A stretch of 64,000 nucleotides of DNA, from assembly GCA_028386065.3 (NCBI GenBank), contig JAKUCV010002348.1, positions 45,785 through 109,784 on the forward strand, given 5' to 3'. Positions 1 to 11,357 of this stretch are shown in pieces. Each line of letters starts with the position of its first letter. Position 1 is the stretch's first letter. Source of the stretch: Turnera subulata (lineage: Eukaryota; Streptophyta; Magnoliopsida; Malpighiales; Passifloraceae). The position numbers were made by a program, and so were the translations under genes. The notes under the pieces were generated by a model. It was not told where the DNA came from, did no database searches, and saw only the letters and a list, made by a program, of their open reading frames with translations.

Positions 1-3000
1 ACTTATAGCTAGCTGACTAAAAAGCAATTTCGAAATACATATTTATTAAGTGTGGGACCTTTGAGAGCCAAAAATTTGTTGCATAAGAAATTGACAGTCA
101 TGAGCGTTGTCTTAAGAAAATTGCTTTTCCATTTGTATTGTATACTTGGTAAAGAAAGCAACAGGCCAAAATACTTAGCTTGGTCCATATTCTGATGACT
201 TCACCTTTTCGCGAGAGTTAAACTGCATGTTATCGCGCTGAAAAAAGTTTGTCCATTTTGTATCCATCTGCAGACACAAACGAATACCGTGTATGATTAA
301 TTTTTTATTGGCCACGGAATATTATGTTCCTTTTCCTCTCTGGACAGCGAAAAGAAAAGTAATTTGGTAAATTAATTAATTGAAAAGGTATAATTAACCT
401 GAGCTATTGGCTTTAAGGTTTTGAGATTGTACTCTTTGTCGAGATGGAGTTACGAGTAGTGCAAAAGATGATGAGGATATTTTAGCATTCCTTTGCCAAA
501 ATTAGGCTTTTGTAGTGTGGTGGCTTGCATAAGGCTTAGAACTTAGAAGTCCCCGGGGTTAGATCCCAAGCATAGGTTTTCTCTCTAACAAGTTTCCTTA
601 CTAATATGACCATACATAATCTTAAAAGTTACAATTAACAATATATGATGAGCTGCTTCCAAATTCGAAAATATGTTGTTCTGGGTTGCTAGGTGGTATG
701 TGATTCAAATAGGATCACCTTAATTTTTAAGATACTATTTTAGAAACATTTTTAAATCCTTTTGCATTTTTTTTTTGGTTTTTACAGACTAGGACTCGAG
801 CATAAAGTATGTTTGCATTATTTTTATGAGTACTTTTGTATTCAAGGAAATAGCGGACAGTACTCTGGAATATAGTAAAAAAGGAAGTCATTGATCTTTC
901 AATAACATATTTCGTTTTTTTTTTTTTAAAAAAAAGAATAAAGCCATTTCAGGAAATATATAAGCGCATTCAATATTTATGTTCAGATTAACTTCGCTGT
1001 TTCTGATATTACCAACAAAAGTAATTAATTGGGGATTCCTTTTAGCTTTGAGTTCACTTAGTAGTGAATGCGACTATAACTCATATTTCAAATAAGCATA
1101 GTTTTCAGGTCGCATCGAATATTTAAACAAATACCTAAAATAGTTTTGTTTTGTAGTGTTTTTATTTTTTTATTGTTATATATGAATTTTTGAAACGATA
1201 GGAGTGTAAATCTCATAGCAAACCTTTTTTTAAGTTTTGGCATTGATACATCAAACCTACAAATAATTATAAAATCTATCAAGACAGTAATATTGAAAGA
1301 TCACATCGGAAGAAAACATTGAACCATCAGTTAGTATATATATAAATTAAAGTAACTACATATATATTATTTTCTTAGACATATGTAGGTACACTCCCAT
1401 AAACGATAGAAAAGTTTATTATAATTTGCTGTTTCCCTTATAATTAATGTCCTACTGATATGAGATCTGAACTTACTCTCCTACACGGTTGTGCTAATCA
1501 AACATTTTTTTTTGTGTGTTTTTGGAAGATTAAGTCTAACTTGAAGAGAGGTTTTGGTAACCCAACGTGAGGGTAAATTATCGGATTCGGGATTTACAGA
1601 TTGTCTATCAGGATGGATAGTCTGCAGGGTTCGAAAAATTTAATAGGAGTGCTAATTGAACCCCAACTATGACAATCCTCAATGGTTGCTAATCAAGCGT
1701 ACTTTGAGACTAACGGGGCCACTAACTTGCAACTAACTTGTATTTTTGGTTTGTTAAATTTAAGTACTCAAATTTAGTCTTCAAACAACTAATTTCGTTT
1801 AATACGAGGATCATCTGGCAGTGTCCTATGCTGTCAACCTAGGTAACAATAAAAGTTATCAAAATTTCCTAGCGTATTTTCATTATAAAAAGGGTCACTA
1901 ATTATCTAAAAGTGAGCTTGAATACAAAAACACCTGTAAGTCAAAACTTTTCCAGTTCATAATAATACCAAGCACAGGAAAGCTATTTAGTTAGCCATGC
2001 CATGGAGGGATTAATAAATGGAAAGAAAGGGGGATTGGAAGCTTTTTATATGATAGACAACATATCATATACGACTCAACAAACTTTTTGTCTCCATTGA
2101 TAGTAAGTGCATATTCATATTTATATACACCAATATTAATTAAGACACTGCGGGGGATTTTTTTTTTGGCTCCGTTGGCAGATGCAGTTTGAGTGGGTCG
2201 TAAAAATTAAATGCTACAGTTTATGATGCTCTCTTATTAGTTATTACTTTATTTCAGTACTGCCAAAAAAAGGGAAATAACTTACAAAAAAAGAAAAGAA
2301 AGAACTTTAAGTAGAATTTTGAACCAATAGCATATATATGATGTTCATTTCCTTCTGGGGGTTAAACGTCCATTTTTTCATCATTCTCGTCCTTACCTTT
2401 TACCATATCAATCATCTGGAGGAGGGAGAATATATGGCTGGATATCAATTGTACTTTTTTTAAAATGTTTTTTTTTTTTTTTGTTCTGGCGCAATTTTTA
2501 ACGATGGGAGGATGGATATATATTGTTTTTGAAAAGCCAGTAAATGATAGGATAGATACAGTAACAGAATCTATCACAGTAAAATTATCTGTTTATTTTC
2601 TTTCCTAATCTCCTGTTTTCATGATTGGTACTCCCTGCGTCATACACAGACCCCACGCATTCAAATGCAAATCCACTCCCAACAATAGTTGTACTTACTA
2701 CGACAAAGGAAACCAGGAATTTAAAAGGAATTAATTCCCCTAGCTTTTCAAATCCTCCCCTTTGTTGTTGTCTTTACAACCAGGGATTTCCAATTTCCAA
2801 TTTTCAATTTCAAACTTGGCCATCCATTTACTTCCTCCCATATCTATCACCAAAGTTTCAAATGCCACCCGTAGATCAAAACCCTAGGACAACTCACCCC
2901 TCGATCTTGAACCGTCCACGTGTACATTACAACACAAAACCCCCCCATCGCTTTCCATATCCCCCATTAGCGCCAAATTCCCTTCCCATAGCAGGAAAAC

Positions 3001-3200
3001 CTAAAAGCCCCCATCCAAGGGCCCTTGACCAATCCGTACCGTTTTACTGAATCCTGGCCGTTAATGTTCCACTTTCAAGTTCACCCGTTGGATCAGCCAC
3101 CCTCGTCATCCGACCGTCCAATAATCTAAATTAAAATTTCAAAAACTCGCGAGGGAGAGATAGAATGGCAGGAAAAATTAAAAAAAACAAAAAAAAAACA
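1..3200. other. AT-rich intergenic region
   Basis: No gene is supported here. The DNA is AT-rich with many homopolymer runs, and the only open frames are short, without homology or splice support. The block from about 2620 to 3050 is more C-rich and has a 141-codon open frame with no recognisable domain. It lies just upstream of the CXC gene and is more likely promoter DNA. From about 3190 to 3400 the sequence is pyrimidine-rich (CTCCTCCTCC-like), typical of a plant 5' UTR. Confidence 0.6.
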
Positions 3201-3446
3201 AAACCAAAAACCCTCACCTCTTCCTTCACTTCTTCTCCTCCTCCTTCGTAACTTCCCTTTCAGCTCACACACTAATCACGGCTCTCTCCTCTCTTCTTCG
3301 TTTTGGCTGGTGGTTTGCTCGCTTGTTGTTGATTTGTTTTATCAGCTTGTGATTTCGTGCATTGAGCAGAGAGACATACATAGATTTGTGTGGGGTTAAT
3401 TGAAGCGGATTAACGGGATTGTCCTTGCCTTGGCCCGGATTCGTTA

Positions 3447-6400
3447 ATGGAGCAGAGCGAGACGGTTACCGATTTGGCGCCAAAGAAGCTGGCGAGGCAA
3501 CTGGATTTCACCGCCGCTTGTCGAGCGGTGAACGGGGTGGTCCTGCAGCCGCAACCAGCGCCGCCGCCGCCGCCGCCTCAGCCTCCTCAGCCGTCATCCC
3601 AGCCGCACCTGCTGCAACAAAGGCATTTGCAGTTACAGGCGGCGCAGAAACAGCCGCCAATGCCGACGCTGGCGGTGAGGCCGACGGTGCCGCAGCGGAT
3701 TCCGCATCCGGTGCAGAAGCTCTCGATGCCGACAATGCAGCACGGGTGAGTTTTCTCGGGCTTGGCTTGCCTTGTCCCAAAGATTTGAAATTGATCAGTT
3801 TGGTTTTGCTATTTATAACTTTCTGCATGCGTGTGTTCTCTTCCAGCAAGCAGGAGTCCCCTGGGGCTCGGTTAAGGGCTAACATCGAGGGGAAAGATGG
3901 CACTCCTAAGAAATCAAAGCAATGTAATTGCAAAAATTCTCGGTGCTTGAAGTTGTGAGTAACCTCTTCGATCTTGTATTGGTTTTCGGAATCTAGATTC
4001 GTGTTTGTTCCTTGTGCTATCCGAGAAAAATGAGGGAAATAATTGTGTTGAATTCTATGACAATTTTTTTTACCTTCAATTTTTTGTCTCAGAACTGGCA
4101 CAGGCTGTTCATTTTGCAATTGCAGCTTTAGTTACCATGTGTCTAAGGAGGAATATAAAAAAGTTATTTTCTTTTTCTTACTTTCTGATTTTGAATATGT
4201 TTATCATTTGATGTAAATTTCAACTTATTTTTTTTGTGATGCATCAACATCCTATGATAGTATGTCGTGCTTTTTTTCTCCACTACTAATCACTGAGTTT
4301 TCTAACTATTAGGTATTGTGAATGCTTTGCTGCTGGGACTTATTGCAATGGATGCAATTGCATAAACTGCCATAATAATGTGGACCATGAGACTGCTAGG
4401 AAAGAGGCTGTTGAAGCAACTTTAGAGCGGAATCCAAATGCTTTTAGACCAAAGATTGCTAGCAGTCCACATGGATCTCAAGATGCTAAGGTATCCCTTT
4501 AGTCTCTTGGAGTTCTGATCAACTAATGTCCTAAGTCTGTTGAGATTAATGATTTCTGATTCTGTTAGCCTGTGTTTTACTAATATCTAAGTGATTTTTT
4601 TTATTGTAGTAATGTTGCTGAATTAATAATTGATCTTTTGTTGGATTTTAAGTATGGATGGAATTTGACACATTTCGATTTCCAGCTTATTAAGGTTATT
4701 TTGATGCTTATTTTAAAGAGTTATGCTCCACTTGAAATATTAGCTTGATGATGTAGATAATTCTTTGCTGGTGCCTACTCTTATAGCAATGCATAGAAAG
4801 ATTCTGAATTCTCCATGTAAGGTCTCATTATCTTATCTATACTCACTATGACTTGCATCATTTGAAACTTCTCACAGGAAGCTGCAAGGGAAGTTCAGAT
4901 ACTTGCAAAACACAATAAAGGATGTCATTGCAAGAAATCTGGATGCCTTAAGAAGTATTGCGAGTGCTTCCAGGCAAATGTGTTGTGCTCTGAAAATTGT
5001 AAATGTTTAGACTGCAAGAACTTTGATGGGAGTGAAGAAAGAAGGGCTCTCTTTCATGGAACCCATCATGGCATGGCCTACATCCAACAAGCAGCCTTTA
5101 CAAATGCTGCCATTAGCGGGGCCATAGGATCATCTGGCTTTGGAAACCCTCCAGCAACAAAAAAAAGGAAAAATGAGGAGCTGATAGGCATAGTAACCAA
5201 AGATCAACTTATTCACCCTGCTATGCCAGTATCTCAGGTTCACTTTTTACAGCATGCTTTGGACGCAAGACTTCTGATTGGTCTTCTTCACGTTTTTCAT
5301 TTTTTCTCTAAAGTGGCTGCTCGTTTGCTTATCAATTATATTTTGGACAACACCAAAGTACCACAGTATTCTGTTGATACCAGCGGTGTAATGGTGACAA
5401 ACTTTTTGCCTTATTTTACTACTAGCTGTAGTTTTCCTTGCTTTTCTATGAGCTGCATAGTGATGTCTATCCCAGATTTCATGGCTCGGCTATCCTGAAA
5501 GAATATGTGATATAAGGGTTCATTACTTTTAATAATGGTAATGGTCTAAGTATCCATTGGTGGGATGTAAAATCGTTTGACTTTTTAGCGTCAATCTTTA
5601 GGTATTATAAACTATGAATTTCATTTTCCTTTTCTCTTTACTTTAAGTTTGAGATCTGCACTGTATACTGAAAATTAGATTTTTCCTTTCTAAATTTTTA
5701 TCAGGATGACCGGAGTCATCTTAGGAATGCTGCACCTGCACCCTTTCCTTTGTCCATTCCCGCCTCTCATACAGCAAATGCAGGAGCATTGAGATCCTCA
5801 AAACTGAGGTAAACATTCTCTATATCCTTCTCCTATACATTGCTGTTGGAAAATATATATGTACGTGTAAACAATTTTCTTACAAGGACTGATTAGCGAG
5901 TATTTTTCTCAATAAGGTCACCATTGGCAGACTTGCTACGACCGCAGGATGTGAAGGAGATGTGTTCGGTCTTTGTTCTAGTTTCTGCGCAATCTACTGA
6001 CGCATTTGCAGGTTATTAATTGTACCAACTTTGTGACATTTCATTTCCTAATTGATAACTTTGCCTAAGGTGCGTATAGTGCAACTTTTTGCATCTGCCT
6101 AGTTAGAAGAAAAGATTGTAATTTTCAGAAGAATTGATTAACAATTAGCAGGATATTTTATATTCTCTTTAAAAGCATGAAAAAGTAGCAACTGTTAACT
6201 GTTAATCAAGTTGTCTTGTTTTGGAGTCCACTGACCTATTGGATGTGGGCTATAAATATCAAATGGATGTGGATTGAGATAGTTTTCTATCAGAAAGTTG
6301 GTGGAACTGTCATTCTAGTTGAGTTGGAGAGATGGTAGTGAGCAGCCGCTGAGGCTGGACAGATTGAGAGAGAAGATGTCTGTTGAAGATTATCCCTCCA

Positions 6401-7832
6401 TGCATCACTATCTTCCATTAAATATACAATGGTACATCACCATACCCTATGATATTGAACTTAATAATTTGTGATTTTTCCACGAGAGCCAGTATTACTT
6501 TCTTTTTGCCTTCAGCTTCCCTTGATTTTGATGCAAGGAAAACATTTTAAGTTTAGTTATTTATCCTTTCAGAGTAGAATGAATTTGAATAGGTCTAAAT
6601 ATCAAATAAATTTGAATAGGCCTTCACCTGGTTTATCTCACTGCCATAAAGATCTATACTCTGGCATTGGTATCCTTGTGCTATAAGCTATGCTGTTCAC
6701 TTGAAGAAATGGTCACAGTAGAAGAGGTTAATTCTGCACCATTCTTTTATTCACAAGAACCTTTGACATATTTTCTATCTGCTGTTGGCATTTCCAGGAA
6801 AAAGGGGAAAACTTAATGAGGGTGTTGAAACTTCTTCTTCATCTATTCATGAGCATGAAGATAATCCGAAAGGACATGATGGCGAGACAACTGTGCCTCG
6901 TGAGTGTCCAGATGCAGAAAAGGCCGAAAGGGATAGAAGCATAGATTCTGGAAGAGATGGAGGTAATATGGAAAATGGAACACCATTGTCACCCGACATT
7001 GATTTGATGTGCCATGAAGAGGAGATGATGTTTATGGATGAAGGGACACCAACTGCAACAAAAAGACTTTCTCAGAACAGAGCTGAGAAAGCATATAGCG
7101 GCCATGAGTATTCAGAAACTTATGCAGAGCAGGAAAAGCAAGTCTTGCGTGTGTTCCGTGATTTACTCAATCAGATCGTCCTAAAGGGGAGCATGATACG
7201 TAAGCTTTGTGTTTTCAATTTATCAGTTTTTGCTGCAAATAGTTCAAATCAAAATGAATCAAAATGGTTCAGAAAGGATTCTCACCTGTTGTTTCTTTTA
7301 AAGACATTTGGCAGCAGGAGAGAAGCCTATTCTAATTTTTCCTTTCCTTAAAAGCCTTTCTATATTCATTTGCTTCATCAAAATCTATTAACATTCAAAG
7401 AGGGTTAAAAGTCACTGTTTCGATTCCACGCTGAAGTGTGATTCTTGTTGCAGACTTCCAATTCCTCATTTCTTTTGCTATGCAGAAACAGGGTGTTCTC
7501 CAGTGGCCAGAAGTAAAATTGGAAACCAGCAAGAAGCTGCCGAGAGGAACTCTATCAAGGCTAGAATGGAAACACAAAATCATGGGGATTTTGTTAATGG
7601 CTTTGCTAAATCTCCTACCGCCCAAACCTCAGATTCTCATCTGCCTTTGAAAGCCACATCACCTATTCAACAGGAAACTGCAGAGAGGAGCACCGCAAAG
7701 CCTAAGACTGAAACAGGAAATGACAATGATTGCGTTAACAGCAATCAAAAATCTCCTATTGCAGCAGCTGCTTCTGGTTCTGACGTTCCGATAAGGGTAC
7801 CATTGCCTGTCCGTCGAGAATGTCCCAGATAG
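3447..7832 (+). CDS. TCX5: CXC-domain (CPP/TSO1-like) DNA-binding protein, TCX5/6 type
   Basis: Eight exons (3447-3745, 3847-3954, 4313-4490, 4878-5237, 5705-5808, 5917-6011, 6798-7199, 7486-7832) join in frame to about 630 residues. Two cysteine-rich CXC repeats lie at roughly residues 123-163 (with [17 protein letters not shown]) and 207-247 (with [16 protein letters not shown]), joined by the conserved linker RNPNAFRPK. The N-terminus carries the [11 protein letters not shown] motif and a Pro/Gln-rich stretch; a basic KKRK lies after CXC2. The family (animal LIN54/tesmin, plant TSO1) binds CHR-like TTYGAA sites as the DNA-binding part of DREAM complexes; in Arabidopsis TCX5/6 repress cell-cycle and DNA-methylation genes. 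The start is the first ATG after a pyrimidine-rich leader. Assignment to TCX5/6 rather than TSO1/SOL rests on the N-terminal motif. The last exon is weakly conserved, so the C-terminus is the least certain part. Confidence 0.88.
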
Positions 7833-8289
7833 AAAGCATAAAAGGAGAAGCTCAAACGGGAAAATCACAGTAATGGAAATGGTAATGGCATTGTACAGCC
7901 GTAATATACTTAAAAATTCGCCGAATCTCCTGTGGTGGCAACTTCTGCAGCTAAAGCTGAGTGTAATTTACAGATAGGAAGATGTTTCTGAAAAATACTA
8001 GATATAGCAAAAGAGTTACGGAGGAGCATAGGTTAAAAAAACGTCGCTACGCCTCCATGAGGCGTGGTCACAGTTCTTTTGCTGTCCCCTGATGCGGTTA
8101 CAACTTACAAGTGCCTTCTCGATTTGACGTACAGATTTATTATTAAGAATCATTCTTCTGTAAGTTGTCTGCTCCATCGAAGTAAGTATCAGTTAATAAT
8201 CCGCTTTTGGGGATGCTACATGGTGGGCTAATTTAACTATGTAAAGCGCAAGCATTTATTATTAGCGTCTCAATTCTACTTGTAAATTA
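7833..8289. other. 3' UTR and intergenic spacer
   Basis: This is AT-rich DNA after the CXC stop codon, presumably its 3' UTR. No gene is seen. It ends at the 10-bp target duplication of the Mutator-like element. Confidence 0.5.
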
Positions 8290-8299
8290 ATTTTGTATC

Positions 8300-8450
8300 G
8301 GGTCAATCATATTTTCCATCCCTGTGTTTGCCGCTTTGAACATTTTTCATCCTTGTGTTGCAAAAGGGACATTTTTCATTATTCCCTGATTTTTCGAAAA
8401 GAAAATGCTGACGTGTCATTTTTTTTTGACACATCAGCAAAGTGGGGACC
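8300..8450 (+). repeat. left TIR of the Pack-MULE
   Basis: It begins GGGTCAATCATATTTTCC and is matched in reverse complement by the right end. It ends near a GTGTCA...TGACAC small palindrome at about 8413-8436. Compared with the right TIR it lacks one extra ~33-bp CATTTTTCAT-containing unit. Confidence 0.88.
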
Positions 8451-9445
8451 ACTTACAACCCAGAATGCCCTACCAATTAGCACCCGCCCGACCCGTTTTT
8501 TTCCACGAGTCTCGCCCATTTGCCGCCTACTCAATGTCCAAAACACCCCTGCTCCCACACACCTTCATCTTCTTCCTCTTCCCACCGAACCAGACACCAC
8601 TGCCACCGTCTCCTCTTCGCGCACCTGCAGACCCAGCGGACCTCGACGCTGCCTCGCCGACCACCACTGCAAGCCGTCGATCCGACGGTGGGGTGCTACC
8701 TCCTCCACCAAAATGCCACGACCACCACCTCTAACACCATCATGAATTCCGCTCCCAAATCCAAAGAATCAAAGCACCAAATCCCAACCTCGCATCCACT
8801 CCCCTCAAGTTCGCGTCAACAGCCCTCCTCCATGCCGCCAAGCCCACCTTCCTTCGCTCCCTCTCTGCCAAGCCCACCTTCCATAATTGATGGTGGTGAT
8901 GGTGAGGAAGAGAAAGAGGAAGAGGGTGCTCGGGAAGGAGTGCATGCAGCCCAGGGACTGCTGCTACCTTGTTGCCTCCCCTCACCTCCCCCGCCTTGTC
9001 TACAGCGGTCACTCTCCCATCGCCTACACCTGGGATCATTTCCCTCCCTACCTGTTGACATCAATTGATCTTGGGATCTTCCTCACCACCACCACCACCA
9101 TCGACGGCAGCAACGACGGGGGCAATCTGCTGGGTCAAATTGGGGGCAAAGGTTGGCCGAGAGAGAGAGAAGAAGACAATGATTGTTGTCGTTCAAGAGG
9201 AGGAGAAGGAGGATGAGGGTGGCTGCAATCGAAGGAGACGAAGTTGGATTGGGAGATGGAGGCGCCGCCAGCAGCGGTGGCTACTGTGGCGGATACTAAT
9301 CCCCCTATTGCACTCCTTTTTCCCATTATTTTTCTTCTTCTTCCTTCTAAATCTTCTCTTTGGTTTTGCTTCAACCGAAAAAAAAATTTGGGTACTGGTG
9401 TTGGTGGCATCTGTTGGCGAGGAAGGAAGAAGAAGAAGGTGTGGT

Positions 9446-9602
9446 GATGGCGTGTTACTCGCCACTGGATTCGTCTACATGCTGTCGGACGGGGCGGAGG
9501 CGTTATCAAACCCGTGCCTGCCAGAGTTTCCATGGTCCAAGTTCCCGTTCTCGGGATTCTTCGCGATGATGGCCTCCATGTTGACCTTGCTTATGGATTT
9601 TG
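9446..9602 (+). pseudogene. captured ZIP-family metal transporter fragment
   Basis: One frame reads [19 protein letters not shown], then [18 protein letters not shown], then [13 protein letters not shown]. This matches the conserved plant ZIP zinc/iron transporter segment (family pattern ILATGF-H-LPDAFESL...PCLxxxPWxxFPFxGFxAM...LTLxxD) covering one transmembrane helix, the following loop and part of the next. The metal-coordinating His normally found in the ATGFxH segment is Tyr here. Only about 52 residues are present. The rest of the ZIP gene is absent and the fragment lies wholly inside the MULE, so it is a transduplicated piece, not a working transporter. Confidence 0.75.
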
Positions 9603-9832
9603 TGTGGCTATTGTTGGCTATTGAATGGGTTGGAGCCGACGACGGTGGAGTCTAGTTCGGTGGGGGTGTTAGTGGTTCACCGTGGGGAGAGGAAGGAAGA
9701 AGAAGAAGTTGTGGCAGATGGGTGTTTTAGTAATTGACAAATTGGGAAACGGGTAAAACCCGTGGGCGAAAATGGGTCGGGTGGTGTGATTCGGATTGGG
9801 CATTTTTGGTTTAATGTGGGCCCACATAGCTG

Positions 9833-10000
9833 ATGTGTCAATTAAAAAATTAACACATCAGCATTTTCTTTTCGAAAAATCAGGGAATAATGAAAAATGT
9901 TTCAAAAAATAAACACGATGATGAAAAATGTCCCTTTTGCAACACAAGGATGAAAAATGTTCAAAGCGACAAACACAGGGATGAAAAATATGATTGACCC
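9833..10000 (-). repeat. right TIR of the Pack-MULE
   Basis: This is the reverse complement of the left TIR and ends ATGATTGACCC at 10000. One additional internal unit (around 9898-9930, AAAAAATAAACACGATGATG) is absent on the left, so the arms differ by a short tandem expansion. Confidence 0.88.
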
Positions 10001-10010
10001 ATTTTGTATC

Positions 10011-11357
10011 CATACACCGTGCAGGTTTACTTTTACTTTCTGTTCGTCTTGGTAGGTGTAGGTGGTAGTATGAGTTGCATTGCAACCTCAACAATTCTAA
10101 AGAGAGAATTGGGAATGGTGTGTAAATGGAAACATGCACAGTTATTAGTTGGCATAAAAAATATGGAGTGTTTGTTCCTCTACCTACGGGGTTGGAGAAG
10201 AATATTATTACATTAAAAAGAAAAGGAAAGGGTAATATAATTGAAAAATGCACCTATGGGGTATATTATTGAAAAGAAAAGGCGAATATTATTGAAATAT
10301 GGAACTAGATTAGGATGGGAAGTGTATTAATTATAAACTCCAAAAGGAATTGACTAATCAGGATCACAAAATTCAATGTACTCCCTGACTTCCAAAACTT
10401 TACAATTTGAAAAACGATATGTTGTGATATTCCCGGCTTCACCATTTTGTATTTTGCTTCAGCCAGTTCTGTATCCTTGAATGTCTATTGCTTCCTCTGC
10501 TCTGAAATTGGGTCAACAGGAACTCTGCTTCTTCTTCTGCTCTGATCTCGGCTCAGCCAAAGCTCCATACTCATTCGTAACAGAACAGCGACAGAACCCT
10601 CCAAATTGCGGCTTTCTATCACACAACACTATCCAACAAAACAATTGCCATACAACTATAATTATATGCGTCAAAAGTTGGATCTTCCTCGTAACTTCCT
10701 CATCACTTTTTGCCTGATTTATTCCCTCGGGGCCGAGTTTCCTCCTGCTTCCTCTCCCTTTATCGTTTTTGGTCCAAACAAAACACGAGACCGGTCTGGA
10801 AATTTCCATCTTCATGGTACCATCCCCGACTTGATGTCAGACAATAAGCAGCAAGACACAGAAGAACAATAACAACAATAGTACCATGCAGGTGGACACA
10901 GGACAGGACAGTAATTAATTAACCTTGTGAAAAATTTAAAGAAAGTTACAGTTACATTTACCCAAATCGATTAGGCAAGCCAAAAGCCCAAACACAGTCA
11001 ATTCTTCCATGATCTTTTTTTTTTGGGCTCAAAATGAAAAAAAAAAAATTAATTCCCATAACTCCACACTTACCCAAGCACTAACCAAATGAGAATCATT
11101 ATCTCTCACTTATCCAAATGTTGCTCAGTCTTCATGGCACAGCATCCGATTCCCGCTCCACTACTAAGCTCACCACCACAGCTACCCCACCTCTCCTCCT
11201 CCCACGTGCAACAACCCTTCACCCCCTACACACGTGCGCTCGCATCCCGCCAAAAAACACCTACTCCTCCTGTAACCTCCAGGCTCCAGTTATTATAAAT
11301 ACAAGAAGAGCCATTAAAGAATGTTCTCCTTCACTTCCAGTCGCGGAAACGGATAAA
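10011..11357. other. intergenic region and hydrolase promoter
   Basis: No gene with recognisable homology is present. A 100-codon open frame around 10513-10815 on the minus strand and a 78-codon plus-strand frame have no identifiable domain. The last ~250 bp before 11358 is C/T-rich and includes ACGTG-containing G-box-like cores near 11203 and 11232. Confidence 0.45.

Larger units (their letters stand above)
8300..10000. mobile_element. Mutator-like element (Pack-MULE) with long TIRs and 10-bp TSD
   Basis: The element is 1701 bp. It is bounded by a perfect 10-bp direct repeat ATTTTGTATC at 8290-8299 and 10001-10010. The ends are inverted repeats beginning GGGTCAATCATATTTT. The strong part of the repeat covers about 130-170 bp per side and contains repeated CATTTTTCAT motifs; weaker similarity extends to about 300 bp (to around 8620 on the left and 9650 on the right). 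Long TIRs plus a 9-11 bp TSD are diagnostic of MULEs. No MULE transposase is visible, so it is non-autonomous. The interior is GC-richer than its surroundings and holds a piece of a ZIP transporter gene, which makes it a Pack-MULE. Confidence 0.9.

Noticed and set aside
530..600. Possible SINE head (GGCTTGCATAAGG ... GGTTAGATCCC)
   Set aside because: Boxes A and B fit only loosely and no A-rich tail or TSD was found.
2625..3050. 141-codon open frame upstream of the CXC gene
   Set aside because: Pro-rich, no recognisable domain, no splice partner, and located where the CXC promoter should be.
3508..4119. 203-codon minus-strand open frame
   Set aside because: Antisense shadow of CXC exons 1-2, arising from the GC-rich Pro/Gln codons.
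8520..9068. Long Pro/Ser-rich open frames on both strands within 8.3-9.7 kb
   Set aside because: They lie inside the Pack-MULE, are low complexity (CCN/TCN runs), and overlap on both strands; only the ZIP segment has homology.
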